Shown: positions 47,890-60,600 of the stretch, piece after piece | Numbering within the stretch: position 1 is the first letter of the stretch | Layout of the letters: every line of letters starts with the position of its first letter | Origin: Telmatactis stephensoni | Lineage: Eukaryota; Cnidaria; Anthozoa; Actiniaria; Isophelliidae | Direction: 5' to 3' | Assembly: GCA_029948255.1 (NCBI GenBank) | Contig: JALIZF010001506.1 | Coordinates: forward strand, 306,972-370,971 | Length of the DNA stretch: 64,000 nucleotides | Translations under genes and position numbers: made by a program | The notes under the pieces: model-generated | Seen by the model: only the letters and a program-made list of their open reading frames with translations | Database searches by the model: none | What the model was told of the DNA's origin: nothing

Positions 47890-49051
47890 TAAGGGACGGT
47901 ATTTGTCGGTGGTGCAAAAAAGGCTACGTCCCCAGGCTGAAACCCTTACCCTTCCTTTTTAAGAGGTGTTCGTTTCATATGTTTTCACATTTAAAAAGAG
48001 TTCCCCGATACACTCAGTCCTCGTTCAACTCGTGGAATTTCTGTGCTGTCTATGCTACGTAACCTGGAATTTCAAACTTTTATATACGTCTTTCCTATGC
48101 ATCTTCGGGGACATAGGGCGCCATGCAGAGGGATGGGAGGGGAGGGGGAGACATTTATTATATTTAGACATATATATATTATATAGGACGATGGTCATGA
48201 AACTCGGCTGTGGTCATACTTCAGTCGTTGTTAATTATAGAGCTACAGTCGTAAACAAGACCAAAAATTATTGCTTTTATGTGAAAACAAGCTAATGACG
48301 TTTTTCCAATAATGATGTTTGCTTCTTTCGTCCGCTTGGTCCTTCTTTGATATTTTCCTAGTGTCATAACCATTTTCCTACTACTGGTTCACCGACTTGT
48401 TCTTTGCATATGCCGAATTTTAAGTTTATAATCAGCGGGCATCAGCCTCAGTTTCGTGAAGTGAAATATGTATACAGATAGTCAAAAGAGTATTAAACTA
48501 TAAAAAGGTATTCTATAAAATGTATATTTAACCTTGCATGTCATTTAGTGGTATACTGAGTCCTCTGAGGACTTGTAACAGTAGTTACAAATTGATTCCA
48601 AGAAATTTAAATTAGCTTTGGAAACGTCCTTGAGGAGAATCTACTAAAACTACTGCATTGTAATTTGTTGCATTCATTGGCATTTTATCGGGACTTTTAA
48701 TTTAAGAAACCAGTGTTATGAAACTGGCTCAATTGATAGTCATAAACGTAGAATAACTTTCTGCAACCATTAACAGAAACAAATGCACCTTAGTTGTATC
48801 TGATGTCTTAAAGCCTGTTGAGAAAATGAAATCAAACCGCAATGAGAAATAATTTAATAAACATGCGAAGAAATAGCACAGCTCAAGTTGAAATGGATAA
48901 ATTGGAGATTAGGATAGAAGAACAATTAAGAACAATCAATTAATGTAGCTATTTTGACACACCATGATTTTCAGTGAGCATGATACTGGATTGGGCAAGA
49001 AATAGCAGTTGGAGAATGATCAACATAGAACAGATGTCGGTACCCTAAAAC

Positions 49052-50026
49052 TTACATGTGGTCCAAAGCAGGGTCTACCCTGGGGTTTTCATTCTCATTT
49101 ACTTCTTCAACTGTGGTTGTATTCACTTCTTCCACTGAAGTTGACTTCATCTCCATACCTTCACCTTCCTTCGGCTCATCCATTCCGAGATTATCAAGAG
49201 CACGAATATTACGAGACCACTGAGAATCTGATGCTTCGTATACATTTTCAGGGATTTCTCGTCCATAAACAGGATTTTCGTGCTGTGCCACAGGTGGTAA
49301 GCCATGAAGGGTACCCTCTCTGGTGTTACCGGCCCTGTCTTTATAGAAGACGTCTCCATTTTTGTACGACAGATCGCTACCTGTTCTACGCAATGGTGGA
49401 AGATCCTCGTCTACACCATAGCTATAGGCGAGACAGAAAAATATGGCTGTCAATTACGTTATTTTGTTTATTTGTTTTCATACTATACAGGACGTTCAAT
49501 GTTCTTGATTGTTACGTGTATCAACGGTATCAGAAAGAGAAGAGGATAGAATATCAAACAAGCGCTCTTTACGATTTTACATAAACAATGCAATGCACTT
49601 ATTACAGACATCATTTTCGTTATAAAGATTTTGTGGAAAAAAATGAAAAAAAGCTAGGGAAATTATGCTTATAGGCCATTGTTAGTCGAGAGAACTATCC
49701 ACGAGATTTGCTACAAATGGCAATCGATCAGTGTGGTGCAGTGTTTGCTCTCAGCTGAAACACGTAGCAACTGTAAATCCTAATTGGAAGATGACAGGGA
49801 CCGTCACTAAGTCGGTGCTATTCGTTTCCCTCCATTACGTACTAGAAGATTCCGTGTCGTTGAGATGAGCCCCGTTCCGAGTTACCCATAAGTAGATTTT
49901 TAAAAGCATGCGCAGTCTTTGTTTTTAGTAAAACCAAGAGACAACAATACTAGTATTATGGTATCTTTTGTCTCCCCGATTAGTAGGGCACTTGTGCCCG
50001 GCTATAAGACTAGAGACTTTAATAAA

Positions 50027-50061
<35 letters not shown>

Positions 50062-52934
50062 CTTGGGTATTATGGTATCTTGGTAAACATTATACCAACC
50101 TTTTCAGTCGTGGTTTCTTGATAACTAACACGATAATCACAATAATTATAATCAATAGAAGAACAGCTAACAAGACGACAAGCCACCAATAGCTCTTGAG
50201 GAAACCAGCTAAAATGTGAAAACGTTACAATCTTAGAAACCTCGCGTTTATAGACAGTATACGAGAGGGGGATACTCTCTCCGTTTATATGTTCCGTTTA
50301 TATGTTCCGTTATGATCTTTGTACATGGGACAAATTGTGAATGCCGTCGATTGAATGTCAAATTCCTTCCAGAAGAACTAATTTTTGTCTATCTAGCATG
50401 ACCTTCTTTCTCCTTTCTCTCTCCTTTTCTTTTTCATTCCCCCTTTCCTAGACTTTTTTAGTTCTAGCGACCTTGCAGTGATGGGTATCACCCTTGTAGG
50501 GCTATAACAATGTAAATGTAGATGCTATCTAAGACCGATTTATTAATGAATCTATAAGAGTGCTGTACCTTCACATTTGACACCATCTCCATCATATCCA
50601 CTGTCGCATTTACATGAGAACGTCCCCAGTTGATTTACACATGTAGCATATTCGTGACAGTTCACTTGGTTGCGTTCACATTCATTGTAATCTGTAGAAC
50701 ATACGTTATGACGTCATCATGACTAACAGACTAATATGGTTACACCGGAATACTCTCCGAGTGGGTTTTTGTTACACTCATTCAGGCTTTGTCTCAGTAT
50801 AGACCATTTATGCTTTGTTTCTTGTCTTTTTTCAGACTAAGTTATACCACTCCGGCTTGGAAATTATATTTCGAATGTATAAAAGAACAATAAGCTCCAA
50901 GCTCCTTATGACCTCTTCTCTATACCAGAATCTTTTTCAAGAACCTTCTTTCGTATTCAAATTTTAAACTGTTTTGAGAATACAAACGCAACAGTATTTG
51001 CCGGGTCTGTTTGAAGGAGGGCTTGCAGCATGGCGTTAAATTATAAATCTTTAAAGCGTCTAATCATGCTGAGATAATTTTTAGGAGTCTTACCCGATGC
51101 AGTGAAGGACTTAATTTGGAGATCTTTGTAATATGTTTTGCCATCTTTGATAGTCAAGCCTTTACTAAAGTATGCCTGCAGGTCTTTGTCTGTTCCTGAA
51201 AATTTCTCACTTGTGTAAACTGACACTTCAGCTCTGACACTTCCTTTACTAGAACGTGAACAAAATAGAAACATACAGAAATCTAATAAGTAAACAATAA
51301 TATGTACAAGAAATCGAATGGGTTTGTCCAGCTCCTACAATTTGAAAATAGTGATTTTTAACTGCATTCATGATAGTATTTCAGACATCCTCGGGGCCCA
51401 GGGCGAAAGGGGAGGGGGAGGGGAGGACCGGGGGGGGTGGGGGAAGGAAAGGAAAAGAGGAAAAGGACGTCCCTTTCCCCTTTTCCTTTCCTTCCCCCCC
51501 CCCCTCCCCCTCCAGTCCTTCCCCTCCCCCTCCCCCTCCCCTTTCGCCCTGGGTCCCCGAGGATGTCTTTCAGACTGCACGAGAACGTCTTCGATTTTCT
51601 TTTAATGATATCGGTGACTATCAAAATTATTTGATCAAAGTTAAATTCTGACAATATATCCAGAACGCCACTTTTGGCAGTTTGATAGACAGAAAATAGA
51701 TGCCTGTTTTTTAATTAGCTAGTTTATTTTACCAAATTAACAGTTAGGTATTTCTATAATAACGATCTGGACATATTCCTTGAATTGATAATGACCAGGG
51801 TCGGATATAAGCGATATAGAACCCTATGAATAACAAGAAAACAGTGTCAAGTATGAAATAAGACAGCTTATTACCTGAATGAGTCTACTCTACATCCTAG
51901 GTAGTGGGCTTCGGGTTCCTTTCTCAAAATTTCGTCAATCTGAACAAAACATATCATTAGTAAGAAAGTTATTTTTCCTTTTTCACTCTGTACGAGTGAT
52001 TGTTTGAAAGCAAACGGAGCTTTCGTCCTTAACCTAAGGACTTATCAGCGACTTCGAGTCACGTGCGTGTGCGCGTGTGACTGAAGTTCGTCCCACGTGG
52101 GCTTTTTCAGTAGTGCCACCCTTCGTCTTTGTTAAGATCGGGTCGGATTCCTCGTTCTCTCCATTTTTTATGTCGTCATTGTCATCATCATTTGTTTGAC
52201 GTGATTTTCCCATCTTTAAATCATCCAAGCTACCAAGGGCTGGGCTCTACTTAGAAGTTCGATTTCATTCGCTTCGTTTGCTTGCATGCATGCAATGAAT
52301 TATTGCTCTAACTATTGGTAACTTACCATTTGCTGAACTACCTCTTTAAAGTTGTAAAACTCCGGCGATGATGGATTGGTAAACGCCTGAATAAAGTCTT
52401 TCAGTATTTCAATTATAAAGAAAAAGCGCTTGGATGCTAAGAGAATAAGTAAAATCATGTTTAATAAGAAGACATAATGAAATAATACAAATGGCTGCTT
52501 TCAAACTATACGACAGACAAATCAAATCATCCGAACGGAGAAAAAATCTGGAGGAATATGTAGAAAGTGAGCCATGTTTTAATTTTCTCTAAGGTAATAA
52601 CCTACTTTGACAAACTCTATCTTTTGCAAAGGTGCCAGGTTGAGAGCAGTCACATTCGTATCCACCAAAATAGTTCTGACAAATCTGATCACCCTCGCAT
52701 GCGGAAGTCGCGTTACACTCATTTGTATCTGGAAATAAAGATGAATCACATTTAGTCTCTTACTGAGAATGATAAGTACAATCACCTCAGTAGTTTCATT
52801 TTGCCCTTAAACATGAAAATGGCCACAAACCGATTTGTGTTTATATCAAATAAGCCCTTTACCATCGCAAGTCCAGAGTTTCTGACCGGTTAATAATAAT
52901 CGTCATGTTCATCATGATGATGATGATGATGATG

Positions 52935-52967
<33 letters not shown>

Positions 52968-55900
52968 GACGACACAGGTGAAAAATGCACGCTCTAACAT
53001 CCGGTGGGAATTCGAGGACGCGTTCGTGTTTAGAAATAAAAGGACCGTCGATTCAGCTGTCGTGTATTATGCGAATTTCTCGTATAATATTTTAACAGAG
53101 AAAGAGAACAACTAAGGCGGTTTTAAGAAAAAAATAAGCACTAAACGTTTTACGGAAAGCCTTAACTTTCAAGATTTACTGAACCTTCAATGATTTTAAA
53201 ACTTCCGATTATGCGCAATGCGCTTTTCACCCCAGCTTGTCATTTGGAGGTTTGTCGTAAACTTAGATCTCAAACAAAAGAACAGTGCTAGTGATATGGA
53301 TAATGATATTGTTGTAAACAATACACAGATTAGCGCCTGCCAACTTATCGAAATGTCTATCTCATCAAATCGAAAAATCTGTCTTGAAATAGCATTATAA
53401 TAACTTTTTTAAAATTCTGTTAGATATGTTCCTAATATTAAGAATTTGTATTTCCTCCTAGTCTTAAGAATTTTAAAGAGTTATTATAATTCTATGTATT
53501 CTAGCTTTCACTACATCGACATATATCTAGATACTTGATATTTTGTATCTATAGTTATTAATACTCTTATAGGTTTATGTAATGAAAGTCGATGTTTTAC
53601 ATGTACATTATATTAACAAATTTGTGTCGAACCTAATTCAAAAAATCATTAATCAGGGACATAGTATCTAACCTGCGCAATTGTAAGACTCAGTGTCCAA
53701 CTTGGTTCCAGATCGACAGGGAACCACAACACATCCATGAACCTCGCCTGTTATCATCTTCGATAGATCCAACATGCTTCTTGATAAAATCAACTTTATT
53801 GACATCTTTTTGCACAAAGCAGCATCCTCCATTGTATAGTTCTGTAAAACTGATAGCGTATTGCCCTCCCAACCCATAACAGCAGTCATGTTAGCGACAC
53901 TAACATCACTGCATATCAGTGAGAGAATTTCAACGAAATTCTGCTTTTTCATAGAAGAGTCGACTGCTCCTTTGTCCGCAGCTTTTGTATAGGCTGTTTC
54001 CGTGTTTATAATGTTGTAGCATCCAACTAGAGGATGGACGCTCCTTTTCACGAGCTGTACATATTCGTCCAATGTCATGTTCAAAATACCAGATTTCGAC
54101 GAACCCAGGATGAGTGCCATTTTGGTCTCTGAGACCTTCAGTGTGTTTGAAATATTAAGGAAGGAAGTAGGAATGATACCAGGTATCACCAAGTGCCACT
54201 TTGACGGTTGCAGTAGGTAGAGATCGTGCGTGATACATTGAAAGCCAGGTACGGGTGGAATCTTACGTGGATCAAGATAGATTTCGTTACCAAGACGTTC
54301 TAAAAATGTTTTTAAGACGCCAGTGCTTGGTATAGCACACTGACCACAAGCTTCAGATGAAGATACTGCAAAGAGGTTTGATGCTTGAACAAGGAGGGCA
54401 ACATGAAGTGCCTGGAGTTGTGCTTTGATGGCCATCATTTGTCCAACGACAATTTGCAAAGTGTTGTTTTTCACCGAAGAAACATGTGTTGACGCAGAGC
54501 TCGCGAACATCTGCAGGGACACGACAGCAAGCACTGGCCAATCGGACACTTGAGTATCCAATCCCCAGACAATTTTTTCGAGAGGCAAGTCAGATAGTTT
54601 CTGAAGTACAGTTAACAAGGGTTCTGTCTCGTTGATAGTTACATTGAATTTGACAATGAGATTGTCTATGCTTAGAAAACGATAAGCTACAAGAAACGCT
54701 ATGGAACGGCATGACGTCACATCGTGATGGCCAACCATACCATCCATCAATACATATGGTGTTTTACTAAGAAGATTCGAGTCAGGAAATTTGCACGAGC
54801 AGGGTATTTCTTGTAATGTAAACTTTGTCAAAATGTCCAGATGACCCTCATCAATTCCAAAGAGAATTGACATTTCCACTTTTGTTAACTTTAGATGCTT
54901 GTTGTAAAAGACCAGTGATGTTTCCTGTAAAAGGGACTGCTGACTGATTCCCAAAATAGCCTGGATCTCCGAAATGGTTTTATTTTCAGAAAAGTTTTTC
55001 CCTCCAAGAATTCGAATAAAATCATTGTCCCAAGCAGCCTCTAGTTGGGATAAACTCAAAGCTGAAATATCATTCAATCGAAGTAACAATTTGAAGTTGC
55101 TCTCTGTAACATTAAGTTGCAAACTACCACTTGCAACAATTTCGCTTTTCAAGGGAGAGATAGTCTCATTCCATTCCGGAGGTGCAAGGCACTTGGTATC
55201 ATTAAGTGAAATGCCTAATGTTGATGCTATTGTAGAAAGTGTGATGGTGTATTTCTTCTTCAAAAACTCCTGAACTTTTTCAACAATTTCCAGTGACCCA
55301 TATCCATTGTATTCGGCCTCAGTGATTCCCAAGACTTGAAGCAGTTCAGTTTTGCTAGTGCTAAAAATGGATAAAAGTTGTGTTCGCACTGGACCGAAAT
55401 ATGCTGAAACGTAGTTTTTGTAAGTTTGCAAGTTGTGCGCATGAACTTCATTGACTTTGACCAACAGCTCCTCAAGTGTTTTCTGCCGTTGCGTGTCGGA
55501 GGATAGATCAGACAAGGAAGGCAAAATTCCTTTATTTAGAACATCCATCGGTGGCCAGTCGCACATGCCTACTCCCAATATTCTGGCGCTAAAACGCCAT
55601 GTCAAACCAGAACATTGCTCAATGATTTTCATGAATGAAGTAGAATCACTTGCAGCTGTTGAACAGACTGATTGGAGATTAGATACAGACATGGACTTGG
55701 CTTGGACATAAAAGTTTGTTGCTTTGCATGAAGATTTGAAACTCAGAATCCCAACAAGCATAGCTGTAATAGTGAATGGTGTTTTTGTCTTAAGAAGCGG
55801 GAGATCCAGGCCACAGTAGTTGTGCAAGTCTTTCATACGCAGTAACCTTAGAACGGACACTTGTGCACTGGTCATTTTGTAAATTGTCTTCACCATTGCC

Positions 55901-57678
55901 ACTTCAAATCCACTGATATCCAACAGCAAACTAAGAGTCGTTTTGTCCTCTGCAACACTGTCAGCAATCGAATTCGCCGTGAGATAAGAGCCAACTGTAG
56001 TATTTTCAAACTTGGTTTTGCTTGTCACGATAGCGGGAAGCACATAGGTTACGGCATATTTGAATTGGGCGATCGTACTATTGTCAGGAATTAGTTTCAG
56101 AAGTGAAAACGTGTCTGAGTCACTCATATGTAATTGTGATGCTGGGATCTTTATAGCTGATCTGAGTATCAACGGGACTATTTCATACAGCTCGTAGATC
56201 GGTGAGTTGCAAATCTCTTCAAGTGTCTTTTTTGACGTATCATACATGGTGTCTATATCGATACCAAGATCTTTGGAACTCGCATTCAAGAAAGCGCAAA
56301 CAGTTTGTGTTATTGTGAGTGACTGACTCTGTGAACTTTGAATGTTGAGCATCGTCTTAACTTCATTGAATGTCAAATTAAAAATCGACTCGGAAGCATT
56401 GACGTTTTTATCTCTGCATGCGGTCAAACGTATCTCTCCAGCATTGCACTTTTTAGCTATTGCATCAACGACGTCGTTAACTGGATTGCTCAGCAACGTT
56501 GCCACAGTAGTGGAGAGGTTAGTAGCAGCTTGTTCAAGAGTTTGACAATCAATACATTCCCATTCAGTTGGTTCCAAACTCATAGTGTAACGACAAGACT
56601 TCCAGTATTGATTGCAAGCATGGAGAAGGATTTGAAGAGGTGTTTTGGTTTGAGGGTTTGTGAGACCAGTCAATGCGTTGATAGGGACTCCTTTAACTTT
56701 TAGCATAGGAAAGCATGAAACGGATCTGGTCAGATCACCAACTGCATCCCAAACGATGCTTGGGATGTTCTTCTCCAAAATTTGCGACATGGGTGTCCCA
56801 CATGCCCGAGAGAACTGCAACGGAGTACTTCTTTTTAGCACTCTTCTTTGTTCTGTGGTTAAGTTGTACAGGATGCCAAACTGATCAACAGTCAAGTTGG
56901 TAGTCCTCTGGATCAAGTTAAGCAAAGTGGCTTCACTGGAATTGGCGGCCAATCCAAGAAAAGACAAAATGTCCTTTGTTTTGTTTCTGTCCATTAGTTG
57001 TTTCTTGGACCATGTTGGAGGAAGCAAGCTAATAAACTGGTCGATGGTGGAGTTTTCGAGTTGCGTTGTTGATAAAGTAAAAAGCGATGCTAGCTTGTCT
57101 ACTGACACAATTTGTAAATACACAAGATAATTCTTGATCCCTTCCTCGATCATTGCATGCACGACGTTTTCCCATTTTGCTGGATCGTAAGAGTAGCTCA
57201 AATTTCTCACCGGCACTCCAAGTCTCAGTGCCACGTTGGAGAGGTCAATGGACATTTTCTTTGTAATGTTCATCAACATCAGTTCTTGTAGTCGACCGAG
57301 TTTATAGGTCAACTGGCCGTTTAAAGGTGTGCCTTGGATATCACTTTGTGGTATGGTAACTGCCCAGTAGTAGTTGATATCTAACAATGATGATGCCTGG
57401 GGACGTGGATTGGCAGAGAAGATGTAATTCAATTGGAAGTAGCTACCTACATAACTTGCTTCTTCTTTGTAAAGTCGATCGATGTTGTAGTTTGCTGGTT
57501 CTAGTTGCACTAGATGAATAGCTGCAAACTTTTTGGGTAAATCTTGAGGAGTGACACTGGCCCAAGCTTGAGAAAAGGGTAGCACATTGTAAAGTGGCAT
57601 GTGAAGAATAGGAATGATAATCGTGTTGGCGGCAACTGCACCTCTGAGTAAAAAGTGGAAAATGAAGATTCTAATCAT
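49052..57678 (-). CDS. Type I membrane protein: 3.5 x ~330-aa repeats, EGF-SEA-EGF, TM, NPVY tail (1686 aa)
   Basis: Exons in transcript order: 57678-53673, 52728-52606, 52436-52327, 51939-51875, 51248-51094, 50691-50569, 50208-50100, 49421-49052; all GT-AG and in phase. Signal peptide MIRIFIFHFLLRGAVA. Residues ~140-1335 form about 3.5 copies of a ~330-aa unit; the motif L-x2-(Y/F/S)-T-x4-7-C recurs near 281, 610, 950 and 1278, with many N-glycosylation sites. Then EGF1 (1336-1376, calcium-binding type DTNEC), SEA (1377-1486, with a KGSVRAEVSVY strand at the usual Gly-Ser self-cleavage position), EGF2 (1487-1527, DYNEC), a helix (~1535-1558) and a tail with NPVY (~1613), a PTB/endocytosis motif. 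EGF-SEA-EGF-TM is the MUC3/12/17 order, but no mucin Thr/Ser domain is present. The repeat is unrecognised; a surface or mucus-layer adhesion role is inference. Confidence 0.85.
49968..50066 (+). mobile_element. Short retroposon with (ATT)n tail and 15-bp target duplication
   Basis: GTATTATGGTATCTT occurs at 49953-49967 and 50067-50081. The 99-bp insert ends in AATAAAGTT(ATT)n, like a truncated LINE or SINE 3' end. It sits in the last intron of the membrane-protein gene. Confidence 0.7.
50569..50691 (-). other. EGF2-coding exon
   Basis: One symmetric phase 1-1 exon encoding a full six-cysteine calcium-binding EGF module (DYNEC...CKC...KC). Confidence 0.85.
51094..52436 (-). other. SEA-domain exons
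   Basis: Three exons (52436-52327, 51939-51875, 51248-51094) give about 110 residues with an N-terminal F-x-I-E-I-L-K-D-F helix pattern. A central Gly-Ser after a Cys-containing strand and a C-terminal K-D-L-Q-I-K-S-F strand complete the fold. Confidence 0.7.
51387..51567. mobile_element. GC-rich hairpin MITE in a SEA intron, flanked by TTTCAGAC
   Basis: Arms ATCCTCGGGGCCCAGGGCGA and TCGCCCTGGGTCCCCGAGGA are inverted, and the G-rich left half and C-rich right half pair over almost the whole length. TTTCAGAC at 51379-51386 and 51568-51575 is a direct repeat, a possible 8-bp duplication as in hAT elements, although its GAC also extends the inverted arms. Confidence 0.65.
52606..52728 (-). other. 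EGF1-coding exon
   Basis: A phase 1-1 exon with six cysteines and the DTNEC calcium-binding start. The donor was placed at CAAA|GTAGGT because it restores the SEA frame; the alternative GTTATT four bases on would give a stop. Confidence 0.8.
52913..52968. repeat. Palindromic (ATG)n(ATC)n microsatellite
   Basis: About eight GAT units turn into about fourteen ATC units at one point, so the array can fold into a hairpin. It lies in the intron after the giant exon. Confidence 0.8.
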
Positions 57679-60600
57679 TTTGTATCCACTTTTATTGGAG
57701 AATGTCGTACAAGTTCTGAAAATGGAACAGTATCAAAATGAGTTTCTATCAAAACGTTAGTAATCGAAACTATATACTTGTTTTACAAATAAGGAATCGA
57801 TTACTCAAAAGCAATAGGTGTCAAGCCGTATATCCAAAGGCAAAAGGGGTTGAAATGAATTCGTATTATGCCGATTATTTACTTCAGTGCACAGAACTAG
57901 GATTCACTCTTTTCTTGTCATGAAGATTTGTTGTTTAAAAAAAAGGAAAAAAGTCGTTGGTTGATCTGAAATCTGAAATGTTCGATCAATTTGTGATAAA
58001 CTTTAATGTGCTCTGATAGGTTATAAGTTACAACTGAGAACTGAAGTGATTGAGAAGAAATCCTCATATAATGAAATGTTGACTCCATCTATTATTTATC
58101 ATTAGCACGGTTACAGGATGCGTTGTAGAAACTGAAGGAAATACATCCTGCAGAAACTGCCGCAATCTTTGTAAAATCTTTTCTTTCTTTTTTTTTAGAA
58201 TTTTCAAGGATTTGAATATGTCGCACAGCCTCATTTTAATTTTCAACACCTTAGAACTTTAGTTGACGCGAGTACAACCTGACTGGACCGACGGACGTGT
58301 TGAAATATAGTTATAATCAAAAACGTCAGTCAAATATACTCTTATTCTGATTGAAAGAACTGCCATGTGACAAGAAAGAAATCGGTTCTACTAAATATAA
58401 GAAACAATCGTTTTCCTAATTATTATGCACTATGTCGTAGATCAGTGCAGTTGTAGAAAGAAAATAACATTCAGTTTTAGCAAGATAAATTAAGCTATTT
58501 TCTTGAGCTAATCACGTGTCAGTTCTTTATTAATTATGTGGTTTTAGTTATGTGGTATTTTGGAAAGTATTTACAAGCTTACGCCATGTTGATTATAGAA
58601 ATCTTTGCTCGGTGCACAGTGATATTAGGTCTCTTGTTGCATATCCAACATACGTCTCATTGGAGGGTACATAATCAATAAAATGCGGATCAATATCAAG
58701 AACGCAATATATTATTATGCCAGTTTTTAGAAGTAATGCTTGTGGTCGTCGTTGTTGGGAAAATTATCTATCCTTGGTATGATAATTTTTTCTGTTCGGC
58801 ATGAGTTAGCATTATAAATTCTTTGACGAAAAAAAGATAATTCGTCATAATTAATTTGAAATTTAATTTGAAAGTGACAAATGATCCGGTTTCTGTGTTT
58901 TAGATAGTGACCTCTAGTTATTTTTAGGCTCCTTTTCGGCATATTTGTAAAAAAAAGTTTCCGAGTGAAATTTTGTTATTGATAGCATTGAATTTGTTTT
59001 TCTGTTGATACCGCGCCGGGAATCAAAGGTGACTGAAAATTTGCATAATTCACTTCTAAATAATAGATAATTCTAAATATTCTTTTCTTCTTTTAGAGAA
59101 ATAAATCGGAGAATTGAGTCCAAAGTCGACTACTTTAAGTCAAATTTTTTTAACATCAGTTTTTAGTACTGCTTATTTCCTTAGATCTTCCGAAACGTCA
59201 ACCAAAGCAAATTGAACTTTTAGTTCTAAGCCTCACTGACTAACTTGGAGTACTTTATGTAAATGTATATATAATCTGAGAAGTACCTAAAATAGGTAAA
59301 ATCTCACTTTAATATAGATGTCTCGTGAAAATAAAGGCAAGAGAATGCCAATTTTGTCTCAAAGTGAAATTTAACGAATACAATTTTCATTGCTGAGATG
59401 TCGCCCCACCGACGGATTCCAGGTTTGGATCTTGAAATGTTTTGAGAAAACTGTTTCTCATAGTTTATCATTTTAGGCTTCATCTTATGTATTTTATTTG
59501 AACAATAGATCTTATCAGTTGAACAGATACAGGTTTTTATCATCAATTTTAGTTAACGCTATCAATAAGACCTGACTTATTTACTTCTTATAGTTTCATC
59601 GTCATTTATGCAATAGTTAGATATCAAAAAAATCCAACAAGTGCCGTCGCTAAGAAAAACTTATTTGATTCACTAGCAGGAAAATACCTCTTACCTTCTA
59701 ATTCACATTGATCTTTTGAAGGTCCTGCTGTCTGACTTATTGCAACAGAAGATCGAAAGTTAGCGGAATACTCACTCGTTATTCAACTTATGAACGACTC
59801 CGAGAATGTTCCCTCGGGATATAATCAAGTAAATGGAACGAAACCAAACAGAGTTTGAAGCCCAGCGGGATACTTTTAAGACAAGAAAAGACTTTATATA
59901 AACACTTGCATCAAAGATATTGAGGTTCATCTCTAAAAATATATGAGTCATACGAAAACATTATCAACTAACTAAGTTCAAAAAGACGCTATTTCTTTGC
60001 TATTATAATTTGTGTTGATGTATTTGTTAATTGAGGATATTGGATGTTAATAAGTCTTTCAAATAAAGTGTTTTTAGGTCAAGTAGTTGTTCGATGTAGT
60101 CTGTCGGCCATATTATGACGTAGTGCCAGCTGCCTTAACTTCACTCTAATTGGATAGTATCGCCACAACAAGCTGTGATAGCAGTTAGATTCTGCAACCA
60201 ATGAAGTACTAACCGGACGGCAGTAATAATAGGTTTTCTGTATGGATGAATAATCAAAAATCAATGTTGCATAATACTACTACGCAAAATCATGTCATAA
60301 TTTAGATACTTTCTTTGAAGCTAGAATATTCTTTTTGCTTCGTTATCAATTTAGATAAAAATGACCACTTTATGAACTACTTGGTGGATTGTTTACTTAA
60401 AATATCCGTTCAGGATGATTCGTAATATTTTATTAGCAAATTCTTCTGTAGAAAATAGAAAGTGCAAAAACGAAATAAACAAAATAAACGTTAAATCATC
60501 ATACAGGAATTTCGTTTTGTTTCGGCTCAACGTCAGGTCCAGCCACCCGGGTGCATGTTTTTTTTCACTTGACTCTCTTTCACTTGTATAATAGATACAG

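Larger units (their letters stand above)
42548..49051. other. Intergenic region between the golgin and the membrane-protein gene
   Basis: No frame above 110 codons and no recognisable protein. It contains three hairpin elements (43694-43898, 46845-46892, 47721-47889), a (CG)n run at 46111-46122 and the 3' ends of two converging genes. Confidence 0.5.

Noticed and set aside
48981..49584. 191-codon plus-strand frame at 49009-49584
   Set aside because: It is antisense to the last exon of the membrane-protein gene, whose frame is supported by phase and by the TM exon.
51370..51654. Gly/Arg- and Pro-rich frames on both strands
   Set aside because: They translate the GC-rich hairpin element, not a gene.
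52602..52605. Alternative donor GTTATT for the EGF1 exon
   Set aside because: It puts the SEA exon into a frame with an early stop; GTAGGT four bases earlier keeps the frame.
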